From contig JAGQHB010000043.1 in assembly GCA_020432045.1 (NCBI GenBank), positions 1-64,000 on the forward strand: a stretch of 64,000 nt of DNA. The letters run 5' to 3'. Each line of letters begins with the position of its first letter. Position 1 is the first letter of the stretch. Positions 33,162 through 42,537 of this stretch are shown here, one piece after another. The position numbers and the translations under genes are program-made. This DNA is from Dehalococcoidia bacterium. GTDB taxonomy: Bacteria; Chloroflexota; Dehalococcoidia; Tepidiformales; Tepidiformaceae. The notes below the pieces were generated by a model that saw only the letters and a list, made by a program, of their open reading frames with translations, searched no databases and was not told where the DNA came from.

Positions 33162-35603
33162 TCAGCTGATAAACAGCGGTGCGAGGACGAGCGTGATAGT
33201 GCTCAGCAGCTTCACGAGGACGTGAAGGGCCGGGCCGGCGGTGTCCTTAAACGGGTCACCGACGGTATCACCCACAACGGCCGCAGCGTGAGCGTCGGAG
33301 CCCTTCCCGACGGTTGTACCGTCGGGATTTTTCATGCCACCGCTTTCAATGAACTTCTTGGCGTTGTCCCAGGCGCCACCCGCGTTGTTGAGGTAGGTGG
33401 CGACGAGGACACCGCCGATTGTCCCGACCATCAGCATGCCGGCCACGGACGCCCAGCCTTCGTTGCCATCTCCGCCGAAGGCGTAGCGGAAGACGAGACC
33501 GACGGCGACTGGGAGGCCGATAGCGAGGAGGCCGGGCGCGATCATCTCGTGCAGTGCCGCTCGGGTAGTAATATCGACCGCACGGCCATAATCGGGGCGA
33601 ACCTCTCCGGTCATGATTCCCGGGTTTTCGCGGAACTGGCGCCGGACCTCTTCGATGATCCCACCGGCCGCCTTGCCAACGGCGCGGATGGCGAGCGAGC
33701 TGAAGAGGAAGACGAGCATGACGCCGAGAAGAGCCCCGACAAAGACGTCAACCTTGGCGAGGTTGACAGGCATGATCCTGGGCAAGGCAACGGGCGCACC
33801 GTTCAATCCGGCGACCTGCTCGGCAGTTATATCGCCATTGCGGATCTTGTTATCGAGGATCGCGCGTGTTTCGTCCTGATTTGCGACCAGCAACGCGTTC
33901 CGGTCTGTCTCTGGGAAGTTGTCTTCGCCGACCGCGTCTGCCACGGCGAGGAGTTTTTGGTCGTACGCCTCGACGGCCTGAGTCGCCGAATCGGAAACGG
34001 CGGTGCCGCCGGGGATGAGGTTCTGGTCCTGGACGAGCTCAACGAATCTGCCTGCGTTATCGCCCGCGATCTTGGAGATCTCGACACGTACTTCGTCCAG
34101 ATAGGCGGTGAAGAGGAGGAACGCCGCGAGGGCAGCCGAGCCAACGGCGTAGCCCTTGGTCAGCGCCTTGGTGGTGTTGCCAACGGTATCGAGGGCGTCG
34201 GTGATTTCGCGTGCTTCGGGCTTGGTGCCCTCGGCCATCTCGGTGATGCCGCCGGCGTTGTCAGTAATGGGTCCGAAGGTATCCATGGCGAGCACGTAGG
34301 CGGCGGACATCAGCATGCCCATCGTGGCGACGGCCGTGCCAAAAACGCCGGTGGAGATGGAACTCACATTCTGAAGGTCCGCCTGGGAGCCGAGCGTGAA
34401 GGCAGCGACCAGTCCAACGCCGACAGTGATGGCTGTAATTGCTGTGGTTTCGAATCCGACGGCGGTGCCGATGATGATGTTCGTTGCGGCGCCCGTCCGG
34501 CTGGCATTCGCTATCTCCTGGACAGGCCGCCAGGCGCCTGCGGTGTAGTACTGGGTGATGTAGACGAAGGCTATGCCGACAGCAATACCAACCAGTCCGC
34601 AGATGAAGAACCAGTACCAGACGTCGTCGAGCATCGCGTATGTCGTAATGCCGAGCCCAATGATGCTGAGGAGCGTGATGGTCCAGTAGCCACCGTTGAG
34701 CGCGCCCATGGGGTCGGTGATGCGCTTCGCCCAAAAGGGGACGGTAAGCATTCCGATGATGGTGGCGAAGACACCAAAGGAGCGGAGCACGAGCGGAAAC
34801 AGCACCCATTCGATGCGGCCCGTCGCGACATAGATCGAGGCGCCAAGGATCATGGCGCCGATATTTTCGGCACTCATCGATTCGAAGAGGTCCGCACCAC
34901 GCCCTGCGCAGTCGCCGACATTGTCGCCGACGAGGTCGGCGATGACGGCGGCGTTCCGAGGATCGTCCTCCGGAATGCCGGCTTCCACTTTGCCGACGAG
35001 GTCGGCGCCAACATCCGCCGCCTTGGTATAGATGCCGCCACCGAGCTGAGCGAAGAGCGCAACAAAACTGGCGCCGAATCCGAACCCGACGATGAGGAAC
35101 GGCGTCTCCTGCACGCCGTGGCCGAGCAGCTTGCTGTAGATGCCGAAGATCGAGCTCACGCCTATGAGGCTGAGCGCCACGACCAGGAATCCCGAGACGG
35201 CTCCTCCGCGGAGGGACGTGTTGATAGCGTCGGCGAGGCTGTTCTGCGCAGCGGCAGCAGTGCGGCCGTTCGCACGGACGGCGATCGACATGCCAATGTA
35301 GCCGGACACGCCTGATGCGAGGGCACCGACGATGAAGGCTACCCCGGTGAGGATTCCGACTTCGGCGGAATCCTTGAAGATGCCGACAACGAAGGCAACA
35401 ACAATCGCGGTGACCAGCGCGAACAGCCCGATGGTGCGGTACTGACGGCTGAGGAATGCGTTGGCGCCTTCAAGGATGGTGCCAGCTACTTCCTGCATCG
35501 CGGCTGTGCCCTTATCGCGCTTGAGGACGTCGTAGGCGAGCCAGATGGCAAAGAGCACGGCAGCTGCACTCGCCGCCGGGATCATGATTTGTGCAAGCAG
35601 CAC
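33162..35603 (-). CDS. hppA: Membrane-bound H+-translocating pyrophosphatase, K+-independent type
   Basis: This 813-residue protein is a membrane pyrophosphatase with about 16 helices. The substrate-binding acidic motif is DVGADLVGKVEAGIPEDDPR and the second DNVGDCAGRGADLFES. The segment GNTTKALTKGYAVGSAAL carries Lys where K+-dependent enzymes have Ala, which marks the K+-independent, proton-pumping class. The start is a GTG with AAGGAGGT upstream. It couples PPi hydrolysis to proton export, saving energy in acyl-CoA ligase-rich metabolism. It is upstream of kup on the same strand. Confidence 0.95.
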   Translation of the reverse strand: MLLAQIMIPAASAAAVLFAIWLAYDVLKRDKGTAAMQEVAGTILEGANAFLSRQYRTIGLFALVTAIVVAFVVGIFKDSAEVGILTGVAFIVGALASGVSGYIGMSIAVRANGRTAAAAQNSLADAINTSLRGGAVSGFLVVALSLIGVSSIFGIYSKLLGHGVQETPFLIVGFGFGASFVALFAQLGGGIYTKAADVGADLVGKVEAGIPEDDPRNAAVIADLVGDNVGDCAGRGADLFESMSAENIGAMILGASIYVATGRIEWVLFPLVLRSFGVFATIIGMLTVPFWAKRITDPMGALNGGYWTITLLSIIGLGITTYAMLDDVWYWFFICGLVGIAVGIAFVYITQYYTAGAWRPVQEIANASRTGAATNIIIGTAVGFETTAITAITVGVGLVAAFTLGSQADLQNVSSISTGVFGTAVATMGMLMSAAYVLAMDTFGPITDNAGGITEMAEGTKPEAREITDALDTVGNTTKALTKGYAVGSAALAAFLLFTAYLDEVRVEISKIAGDNAGRFVELVQDQNLIPGGTAVSDSATQAVEAYDQKLLAVADAVGEDNFPETDRNALLVANQDETRAILDNKIRNGDITAEQVAGLNGAPVALPRIMPVNLAKVDVFVGALLGVMLVFLFSSLAIRAVGKAAGGIIEEVRRQFRENPGIMTGEVRPDYGRAVDITTRAALHEMIAPGLLAIGLPVAVGLVFRYAFGGDGNEGWASVAGMLMVGTIGGVLVATYLNNAGGAWDNAKKFIESGGMKNPDGTTVGKGSDAHAAAVVGDTVGDPFKDTAGPALHVLVKLLSTITLVLAPLFIS

Positions 35604-35685
35604 TGACCAAACCTCCTTGAACAGAGGACGGCACGGCAGGCCACCCGGAGTTCCAGGACGGCGCGCCGTTGATGCGGTAAGGGAG

Positions 35686-35853
35686 CTAGAGCAGCTTCGC
35701 CAGGAGCGCCTTTAGCCGGTCTTCGTCGGCATGAAGCGATCTGCGCCAGTCGAAGTTCTCGGTGTTCGAGATCTCCATGCGCAGATTGCCCAGGTGCCGT
35801 TCAAGAACGCGACGTAGCAGCTCGAGATCGGCGGAGTCGAGTTCAAGGTGCAT
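35686..35853 (-). CDS. Conserved-looking 55-residue soluble protein
   Basis: A short frame beginning MHLELDSADLELLRRVLERH and ending in DEDRLKALLAKLL is predicted to form two amphipathic helices. The ATG at 35853 is preferred over a start at 35937 because the helical protein begins there and a GGGGGTG site lies upstream. Similar tiny proteins with an LELDSADLELLRRVL-type start occur in many bacteria, as I recall, without known function. It is 82 bases from the hppA start on the same strand and may be its operon leader gene. Confidence 0.65.
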   Translation of the reverse strand: MHLELDSADLELLRRVLERHLGNLRMEISNTENFDWRRSLHADEDRLKALLAKLL

Positions 35854-36186
35854 GAATTGCACCCCCGGACTGAGCCCTTGGAGGGCTCCCATCCAAACCG
35901 AAACCGTTCCACGGCGACCGGACCGCCAGGGGATCATGACTTTCCGGTCGCCTGGACCGGCACCGGCGGAGTGGGGAAACGAAAAACATAGTGGCCCCCT
36001 CGCGTGGTGTCGGTCGCAGGGGGAGGCGCACCAATACGGTGCTTCGCTGCGTGGTCAGAATCGCCTGCACGAAATGTGCCGCCGATTGCCTTTCCCGGCC
36101 CCTCTGCGCTGGCGGCGATAATAGGAAGAGTTAGGCGAATGCGCCAATGCCCAGAAGGCCTGACGCCAATGCGAACGAGGCGGCAG
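35854..36186. other. Intergenic region, nothing definite
   Basis: These 333 bases lie between the 55-residue protein start and the CoA transferase B stop, both leftward. Open frames on the plus strand here are antisense or unsupported. A hydrophobic stretch (minus strand, 36131-36200) overlaps the end of the CoA transferase gene in another frame but has no start codon. The promoter of the 55-residue gene is presumably here. Confidence 0.4.
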
Positions 36187-36852
36187 CTACTGCAGCGAAA
36201 TTTCGCGCATCACCGGACTGGCGACGAGTTGAGCACCGGTGATGTGTTGGATGTCGTCGAGCGTCCAGCCAGGGGCATATTCCTCGACCATCATCTTGCC
36301 ATCGAGGACCTGCATGACCGCGACATCCGTGTAGATCCGGTCGACGCAGCGCGCGGCTGTGAGTGGAAGCGTGCAGCGCTGGACGACCTTCGGCGCGCCG
36401 TCGCGTGATGTGTGCGTCATCATGACGTAGGTGTTGCGGGCACACTGGGCGAGGTCGGGGGCGCCGCCGACGCTGCCCGACAATCGTCCGGGCCGCATGA
36501 AGTTCGCCAGATTACCTTCCGCGTCGACCTCCAGGGCGCCCAGTACGGTGTAGTCGATGAAGCCACCACGGACGAGCGCGAAGGAGGCGTCGTGGCTCAT
36601 AAAGCTCATGCCGGGCCTGGGAGCAACGAAGTGACCACCGGCCGTTTGCAGGCGATGCCCGTCCGGCACCGGGTCGAGGATCGGCCCAAAGCCGAGCAGG
36701 CCTTGCTCCGAGTGATAGATAACCTCCACGTCCTGCGGGGGATTGAGAGCACAGTAAAGGGGCATGCCGATTCCGAGGTTCACAACATCGCCATCGCGGA
36801 AACGGCGTGTGACCAGAAGCGCGACTATTTCAGGTGGGAGCCGTTCGAGCAC
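36187..36852 (-). CDS. Family I CoA transferase, subunit B
   Basis: This protein of 221 residues matches the beta subunit of 3-oxoacid/glutaconate-type CoA transferases, with GDVVNLGIGMPLYCAL near the start and the catalytic glutamate in IYHSEQGLLGFGP. The GTG at 36852 is chosen because AGAGGAG lies 8 bases upstream and the start is 2 bases after the stop of subunit A; an in-frame TTG at 36873 would overlap A. Together with subunit A it transfers CoA to a carboxylic acid, for example in catabolism of aromatic or branched acids. Confidence 0.9.
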   Translation of the reverse strand: MLERLPPEIVALLVTRRFRDGDVVNLGIGMPLYCALNPPQDVEVIYHSEQGLLGFGPILDPVPDGHRLQTAGGHFVAPRPGMSFMSHDASFALVRGGFIDYTVLGALEVDAEGNLANFMRPGRLSGSVGGAPDLAQCARNTYVMMTHTSRDGAPKVVQRCTLPLTAARCVDRIYTDVAVMQVLDGKMMVEEYAPGWTLDDIQHITGAQLVASPVMREISLQ

Positions 36853-36854
36853 GC

Positions 36855-37637
36855 TCAGTGCTCCTCTCGCCAAGACTTCATCGGGACTGGCGGACGGACG
36901 ACAACGCGGTCGACCAGCACACCGGGGACCTCGATCTCGGCCGGGCCAAGGTCACCCACGTCAACCAGCCGGTCGACCTCTGCGATCGTGATGGTTGCGG
37001 CGCCAGCCATCGTCGCATTGAAGCTGGAGGGATGCTCCCACACGAGGTTGCCATACCGATCGGCAGCGGCGGCCCGAATCAATGCGAAGTCAGCGTGAAG
37101 GGCCTGTTCGAGCACGCACTCGACACCATCGAATGTCCGCGTCTCGCGCCCCGCGGCAAGCGGTGTCCCGACACCAACGGGCGTGTAGAACGCGGGAATC
37201 CCGGCTTTCGCGGCACGAATACGCTCCGCGAGCGTCCCCTGGCCGACGAGCTCCAGCTGGATTCTGCCCTGTTCGAGCATCGATTCGAAGGCGCTGCCGG
37301 TGGAGCCTCGCATGGGCGCCGAGAAGGTCGTGATTCCTTTACGCACCTGGCCGCGTTCGATGAGGAGAGCAACGGTGACGTGGTCCATGCCAGTTCCCGC
37401 CATGCCCGTGAAGCCGCGGAGCGCTTCTTCGCCGGCGAGCTGTTCGCGTGCGATCGGGCCGATGCCGGACATGTTGCAGCAGGCCACGGTCAGGTCTTTC
37501 GCGCCCTTCCGGCCGAGTGCCGAAATCAAGTAGGCAGGCCAGTCCGCGGGGCCAATAAAGCCGCCGACATGAATGGACGCTCCGTCATTGACGTCGGAAA
37601 CAGCCTCGTCGAAGGAAGGGACCACCTTGTTGATCAC
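36855..37637 (-). CDS. Family I CoA transferase, subunit A
   Basis: This protein of 260 residues is the alpha subunit partner of the downstream gene. Typical blocks are GASIHVGGFIGPADWPAYL, DLTVACCNMSGIG and IPAFYTPVGVGTPLAAGRE. The GTG at 37637 (MINKVVPSFDEAVSDV) gives the usual family N-terminus and has AAGGGG upstream; ATG 37661 is an alternative 8 codons earlier. The annotated genes lie 2 bases apart and must be co-translated. It is divergent from the transglutaminase-like gene. Substrate not known. Confidence 0.9.
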   Translation of the reverse strand: MINKVVPSFDEAVSDVNDGASIHVGGFIGPADWPAYLISALGRKGAKDLTVACCNMSGIGPIAREQLAGEEALRGFTGMAGTGMDHVTVALLIERGQVRKGITTFSAPMRGSTGSAFESMLEQGRIQLELVGQGTLAERIRAAKAGIPAFYTPVGVGTPLAAGRETRTFDGVECVLEQALHADFALIRAAAADRYGNLVWEHPSSFNATMAGAATITIAEVDRLVDVGDLGPAEIEVPGVLVDRVVVRPPVPMKSWREEH

Positions 37638-37844
37638 CGGATGCTCGCCCCTTCGCTGCATTGGTCCCCGCGAGTCTACTGCGACACGAGATTCAAAGGG
37701 TGCGGAGCCGGGGAATGCATCACGCGGCCCCAACCCGGTGGACCATTTTCGCTGGCGCCCTGCCCAGAGACCGCAGCGTGGGGACGGCAACTTGCACTAC
37801 GCTGGTGGCCCAGGGGTCCGCGACGCGGACGGAAGAGGTTCTCT

Positions 37845-38669
37845 ATGAAGATCCGGGCCGGGTACGAGATTTCCTATGAGTGCCCCCAGCCGACTCCGAT
37901 GATCCTGCAACTGAGCGTGCACCCTTCACGGATCGATGACTTGCTGACCTGGGATCGGATGCTGATTGATCCTCCGGTCCCTGTGCACACTTATCACGAC
38001 GGGTTCGGGAACTTCTGCCAGGTGCTTACAGCGCCCACAGGCCGGATCACCATGGCGACGGACTTTGTCATACAGGATGCTGGCGATTTGGACGTCTTCG
38101 CCCCTGAAGCGGAACAGCACACGTTGGAGCAGCTGCCGAGCGATTGCCTGGTCTATCTCCTGGGCAGCCGCTACTGCGAGACCGACCGCCTCTCAAACCT
38201 GGCCTGGTCGCTCTTCGGACACCTGCCGAAGGGCTGGCCGCTGGTGCAGGCGATCTGCGACTACGTCCACAACCGGATCATGTTCGGGTACGAACATGCT
38301 GACCCCACGATGTCAGCCTGGGAGGCCCATAATCGAGGGCGTGGCGTGTGCCGGGACTACGCTCACCTCGCCATTGCACTGTGCCGTTGCATGAACATCC
38401 CGGCGCGCTACTGCACTGGCTACCTTGGCGATATGGGAACCGCGCCCCCATATGGACCAGGAGACTTCGCGGCCTGGTTCGAGGCGTACCTCGGAGGGAA
38501 GTGGTACACGTTTGACCCTCGGAACAACGTGCCACGCGTTGGGCGCATCTTGATGGCACGCGGCCGCGACGCCACGGACGTGGCAATTGTGACCTCATTC
38601 GGCCTTTGCACGCTCTCGGGCTTCAAGGTGATCACGGAAGAAATCGGGGCGAACCCGCCAGGGTCCTAA
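37845..38669 (+). CDS. Transglutaminase-like protein lacking the catalytic histidine
   Basis: This 274-residue protein begins MKIRAGYEISYECPQPTPM with AGAGG upstream, the usual start of a bacterial transglutaminase-like group. The nucleophile cysteine is present at residue 169 (GRGVCRDYAHLAIAL) and the aspartate at 224 (YTFDPRNN). Where relatives have F-H-A-W, this protein has F-A-A-W (residues 208-211, codons TTC GCG GCC TGG), so the middle member of the Cys-His-Asp triad is missing. It may be inactive as a protease or transglutaminase, or use another residue. It is divergent from the CoA transferase genes and is followed by a hairpin. Confidence 0.88.
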   Translation: MKIRAGYEISYECPQPTPMILQLSVHPSRIDDLLTWDRMLIDPPVPVHTYHDGFGNFCQVLTAPTGRITMATDFVIQDAGDLDVFAPEAEQHTLEQLPSDCLVYLLGSRYCETDRLSNLAWSLFGHLPKGWPLVQAICDYVHNRIMFGYEHADPTMSAWEAHNRGRGVCRDYAHLAIALCRCMNIPARYCTGYLGDMGTAPPYGPGDFAAWFEAYLGGKWYTFDPRNNVPRVGRILMARGRDATDVAIVTSFGLCTLSGFKVITEEIGANPPGS

Positions 38670-38749
38670 TGGCCGAGCCAACGTGAGCCGCGCGATATCG
38701 CAGATGGCCCCGTAATACCGGAACGGCGCCGGTTGGAGTGGGCAATAGG

Positions 38750-38775
38750 GCTCTTTGTCGAAGCGCACAAAGAGC
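38750..38775. terminator. 9-bp hairpin downstream of the transglutaminase-like gene
   Basis: GCTCTTTGT (38750-38758) pairs perfectly with ACAAAGAGC (38767-38775) around 8 bases. It is 80 bases beyond the stop at 38669 and 59 bases from the stop of the convergent small gene, so it may end both transcripts. Confidence 0.55.
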
Positions 38776-38834
38776 GGGCAGCCCCATGGCGACGTGGCCC
38801 GCACCCTCCCGCAAGTTCCACGGTGGAGGGTGGC

Positions 38835-38957
38835 TTACTTTACGGCGGGCCGGATCCTGGCGGCGTCGGCAGCGGCTTTCTTTTCGCCCTTGGCCGTGGT
38901 GGCGTCAGTCTTCTGCTTGGCGGATTTGCGCGTGTTTTTCGGGCTCTTGTCGCCCAT
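38835..38957 (-). CDS. 40-residue lysine/alanine-rich protein (MGDKSPK type)
   Basis: The frame encodes 40 residues starting MGDKSPKNTRKSAKQK and ending in an Ala-rich stretch. A very similar start (MGDKSPK) occurs in tiny conserved proteins of many bacterial phyla, as I recall, which supports it as a real gene despite its size. It is highly basic and likely disordered; nucleic-acid or ribosome association is a guess. The ATG 38957 lies inside a longer frame that could start at 39020. A GGGAAG site is somewhat far upstream. Confidence 0.65.
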   Translation of the reverse strand: MGDKSPKNTRKSAKQKTDATTAKGEKKAAADAARIRPAVK

Positions 38958-39081
38958 CACTCGCACCAACTTCCCGCGATACCTACCGGTGTTATCGCTG
39001 CGGCTACTGTACCACCACACGGAGCCCTGGCGGGGAAAGGCAGACGCGTACTATCGGTGCGCGGCAGGCCGGGACGGGGCT

Positions 39082-41787
39082 CTACGGCTCGCGCGGGGGC
39101 AGGCTGAGTCCGATGGCCTTCGTTTTGAGTGCCGAGACAACGTATACGGCGAAATCGTTCAGTCTCATGCCGGGAGCAGGCAGAGCGGCAGCGGCCGGGC
39201 CAGCCGACTCAAGTGCGAACAGCGCCCTGGCTTTCGAGAACGACGTAGTTGCCGGGTGGGCGAGGACGAAGGCCTGGATTTCATTCGCGAATTCTGACTG
39301 CCCGCGTATCGCGAGGATTTCGCCAATGCCCTGGAGCCAACTCAGGACGTTGTTTGCTGACCCGGCCTGCTGCGACGTGCTGACGGCCGAAACGAACATT
39401 TCCAAGGCCCGATCAAGGTCCCCTTCGACGAAATAAAGGAAGCCCATCGCACGCTCGTATTCCGTGAGCGTATTGATGTCGCCGAGCCGGTGAACGAACC
39501 CCTGCGCTTCGGCAAGGACAACACGCGCGGCATCGGGCTGTTCGAAATCCAGGTATGAGTCGCCGAGGCGAATCAACGCATCGACGATCCCACGCTGGTC
39601 GCGGAGGGCTCGCCGGAGCTCGACGGCCTTCTGGCCAAAGGCTATGGCTGCGGTCGCCACGCCCAGTGCCTTGGCGTTGACGGCGCGCTCAATGTGGAGG
39701 GTGGCCGTGAACCAGTGTTCACCGTCCGCGATCAGGCCATCGGACCGGACGAGTTGATCCGCAGCTTCGCGAAGGGCCGACTCGGCGATGGTATTGGCCG
39801 GGATGTACTGGCCATGCCGGACGCCGTCCGGCTCCCAAACGACGGGCGCGAGGCGATCCCTGGCGACGGCACCGAGCCAGAGCGCACTCGCAAGACTCGC
39901 GGCGTCACCCCGCTCGACCGCTCGAGTTTCAGCGCGGGCTGCCGCATCCATGAGCCCTTCGTACCTCCCGGCGCCCCAGTGCAACATGGCTTCGAGCTCG
40001 GCCGGGTCGGTCCCGAATCCAGAAGGCGGCAACCCTTCGTGGTCGTGATAGAGCATGGTGGCCCGGCGAGCGTCGCTGAGCAGTCGCGGCGAGCGGGCGG
40101 TGCGAATGTCGAGCCAGGTGCGAATCGTGAGCAGGAGGGCAAGGAGACGCCACGACGGTTCGCCGGCATGTTCGGCAGCAGCGACGGCCTGGTCAATGGC
40201 TTCGGCGATGTCCAGCAGCCGGCCGCGCACCTGTGCGTAGTGGGAGAGCGGATAGGCGAGACGTTCGATGAGATCGAGCCTGGCATTTCGGCTGGCCCAG
40301 CGAAGTGCTGCTACCACATCGCGGAACTCAGCGTCGATGGAAGCGACAGTCGCCACCTGGTCAGCCGATTCGAGCGGAATCCGGCACCGGTCCATGAAGT
40401 CGGCGTAATGCCCGGCGTGCACCTGCTCGATGCTGTGACGGAGCGGACCGAGGCGCTCGCGGGCGAGTTGCCGGAGCAGTGGATGCAGTGAGTACGCGCC
40501 TCCCGTCGTCTGCAGGAGCGAGCGGTCGACGAGACCACGGACGACAGGGAGGGGAGCTCCGGCAACCCGGTGGGCCGAAGCAAGCGCAAAGGAGCCTTCA
40601 AACACCGACATAGCGAGGAGGGCATCCAGGGCATCAGGGTCAAGTCTGCGCAGGCTCTCATCGAGGAGACCGGGCACGCTTCGGTGGCGCTGGGGAACGT
40701 CGCGAAGGTCGGAACGAAGGACACCGAGGTCCGCAGCGATATGTGCGGCAATTTCTTCTCGCGAGAGGTAGCGACGGAGTGCTGCTGCCAGTTCAAGGCC
40801 AAGCGGCATGCCGTCCACCTGTTCGCAGATGCGGCGCACAGCGTCGTCTGACGAACCGTCCGATTCGAGGCCAGCCTGGGCCTCGCGCTCCATGAAGAGG
40901 CGCTCGGCGTCGGAGATCCCGTCGTTCCCGGCTGTCTGGGCCAGCCCCCCGATCGGGAAGACCCATTCATCGCGAAGCCCGACGACTTCGCGGGACGTGA
41001 CGACTACGCGCAGCGTGGCCGTTTCAGTGACGAGCCTGGAGAGACTTGCAGCCGCATCGGGGAGGAGCGGTTCGATGTTATCGAGGACGAGGGTTCCATC
41101 GTGGTTGGCGAGGGCAGCGGCGATCTGTTCGACCGTGGGCCCGGTCAGCTGCAGTTCCATTTCACGGGCAATCGCGAGGTGCATGTCGTGGATGGTCTCC
41201 ACGCCGTGGAGCCCGATGACAGTGACCTGTGCGCCGGCGACCCGGAGGCGAGAGGCAAGCTGGTTAGCGAGGCGCGTCTTTCCAACGCCTCCGGGGCCGG
41301 CGATGGTCACGAGCCTGCAGGTGGGGCGCTTCAACAGTTCAGCGAGTCTCCCCAGTTCGGAATCGCGGCCGACAAAGGATGTGGTGGGGACCTGCAGGGG
41401 AAGCGGCGACGGACCGGGCACGGCGTCAGATCGGTCGTGCCGTTCCAGCGTGGGTGCCGTGGGTGTTCCGGCGTGGCTCACGTCGCCGACAAAGCGGTAC
41501 CCACGGCCGCGGACGGTGCGAATCATCCGCTGTTGTTCTCCATCGTCAGAGACCGCTTTGCGGGCGGCCATGATGCGGCTGTTGAGGGCAGCATCGGAGA
41601 TAAACCCGGAGGGCCAAACGGCCTGGATGATCTCATCTTTGGGCACGACGCGGCCGGCGTTTTCGACAAGCAGGGCGAGGACTTCGAACACCTGGGGTTC
41701 CATTGGAACGGGCTGGCCAGCGCGCCGCAGTTCGAACGCATCGGCGTCGAGTTCGAAGTCGTCAAAGGTGAAGACGCGGCTCGCCAT
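39082..41787 (-). CDS. Large transcriptional regulator: OmpR-type winged helix, NTPase, helical repeats
   Basis: This protein of 901 residues has an OmpR/PhoB-type winged helix at about 1-95 (VFTFDDFELDADAFELRRAG, MIRTVRGRGYRFVGDV). An AP/NB-ARC-like STAND NTPase follows at about 140-400 with Walker A GPGGVGKTRL, Walker B-like GTLVLDNIEPLL and sensor VVVTSREVVG. A long helical TPR-like C-terminal half completes it. Such proteins act as ligand- or partner-controlled switches that activate genes after NTP-driven assembly. ATG 41787 is chosen because the winged helix starts there. It is divergent from the OsmC gene across 165 bases, a likely target promoter. Confidence 0.88.
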   Translation of the reverse strand: MASRVFTFDDFELDADAFELRRAGQPVPMEPQVFEVLALLVENAGRVVPKDEIIQAVWPSGFISDAALNSRIMAARKAVSDDGEQQRMIRTVRGRGYRFVGDVSHAGTPTAPTLERHDRSDAVPGPSPLPLQVPTTSFVGRDSELGRLAELLKRPTCRLVTIAGPGGVGKTRLANQLASRLRVAGAQVTVIGLHGVETIHDMHLAIAREMELQLTGPTVEQIAAALANHDGTLVLDNIEPLLPDAAASLSRLVTETATLRVVVTSREVVGLRDEWVFPIGGLAQTAGNDGISDAERLFMEREAQAGLESDGSSDDAVRRICEQVDGMPLGLELAAALRRYLSREEIAAHIAADLGVLRSDLRDVPQRHRSVPGLLDESLRRLDPDALDALLAMSVFEGSFALASAHRVAGAPLPVVRGLVDRSLLQTTGGAYSLHPLLRQLARERLGPLRHSIEQVHAGHYADFMDRCRIPLESADQVATVASIDAEFRDVVAALRWASRNARLDLIERLAYPLSHYAQVRGRLLDIAEAIDQAVAAAEHAGEPSWRLLALLLTIRTWLDIRTARSPRLLSDARRATMLYHDHEGLPPSGFGTDPAELEAMLHWGAGRYEGLMDAAARAETRAVERGDAASLASALWLGAVARDRLAPVVWEPDGVRHGQYIPANTIAESALREAADQLVRSDGLIADGEHWFTATLHIERAVNAKALGVATAAIAFGQKAVELRRALRDQRGIVDALIRLGDSYLDFEQPDAARVVLAEAQGFVHRLGDINTLTEYERAMGFLYFVEGDLDRALEMFVSAVSTSQQAGSANNVLSWLQGIGEILAIRGQSEFANEIQAFVLAHPATTSFSKARALFALESAGPAAAALPAPGMRLNDFAVYVVSALKTKAIGLSLPPREP

Positions 41788-41952
41788 GGCGCCATCCCCG
41801 CGCGAGGCTGCGAACGCGTGGACCGCGAACCTCGATGGTCTCTCCACGGTGTCTCCATACAGTCTCCAAGCTACGACGGAGCGGCCCGGATACGTTGTTG
41901 CTGCCGGGAAAACACCACAGACCCGGCGAGACTACCACGGAGGAACAAAGAA

Positions 41953-42522
41953 ATGACCACCCCCACGCAGACCGTCCGCAACGGCATCAGCACCGAGCAG
42001 ATGTTCGGGACACTCGACGCGATCAAGGCGCAACCGGCTATCGCGAAGTTCCAGTTCCGCGCCACCAACCGCTGGATGGGCGGGTGCCACAACCAGTCCT
42101 TCATCAAAGACTTCTACGGCGGCGGGCAGGAAGACCGTTCTCGCGCTGCGGGATGGAGCCTCGATGCTGGCGAGCCTGGCATCCTGCTTGGCAAAGACGA
42201 AGGCCCGAATCCGGCTGAGTACCTGCTCCACGCCCTCGCGGCGTGCCTGACCACGTCGATTGTCAACGTCGCCGCCGCCCGGAAGGTCGAGCTCACGTCC
42301 GTCGAATCGACGCTTGAGGGCGATGCAGATGTCCAGGGAGCGCTCGGACTGGACAACAGAGTCCGCAACGGGTTCCAGCGCATCCGGGCAAGCTTCAAGG
42401 TCAGCGGCAACGCGCCCGACGAGAAGCTTCGTGAGGTTGTCGACCGGGCCAAGGCACGCTCCTTTGTCTTCGACGTCGTCTCGCACGGGACCGCCGTCGA
42501 CGTCGACGTCGTCACGGGCTGA
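41953..42522 (+). CDS. OsmC-family hydroperoxide reductase-like protein
   Basis: This 189-residue OsmC/Ohr-superfamily protein starts at an ATG with GGAGGA upstream. Visible marks are NPAEYLLHALAACLTTSIVN with the first reactive Cys, and the C-terminal block RSFVFDVVSHGTAVDVDVV, where some relatives carry Pro-Val after Ser. The second redox cysteine of classical OsmC is not in the usual place, so it belongs to the YhfA-like group whose chemistry is less clear. Typical role: reduction of organic peroxides or a related thiol reaction in the cytoplasm. It precedes the flavin monooxygenase gene, separated by a strong hairpin. Confidence 0.88.
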   Translation: MTTPTQTVRNGISTEQMFGTLDAIKAQPAIAKFQFRATNRWMGGCHNQSFIKDFYGGGQEDRSRAAGWSLDAGEPGILLGKDEGPNPAEYLLHALAACLTTSIVNVAAARKVELTSVESTLEGDADVQGALGLDNRVRNGFQRIRASFKVSGNAPDEKLREVVDRAKARSFVFDVVSHGTAVDVDVVTG

Positions 42523-42537
42523 GCCCGTCATCAGCAG

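Noticed and set aside
32946-35315. Long plus-strand frame of 789 codons antisense to hppA
   Set aside because: It mirrors the codon pattern of hppA on the opposite strand, gives an acidic low-complexity protein with no recognisable domain, and has no ribosome site.
36131-36200. Hydrophobic frame overlapping the end of the CoA transferase B gene
   Set aside because: No start codon is available near the hydrophobic part, and it overlaps a certain gene.
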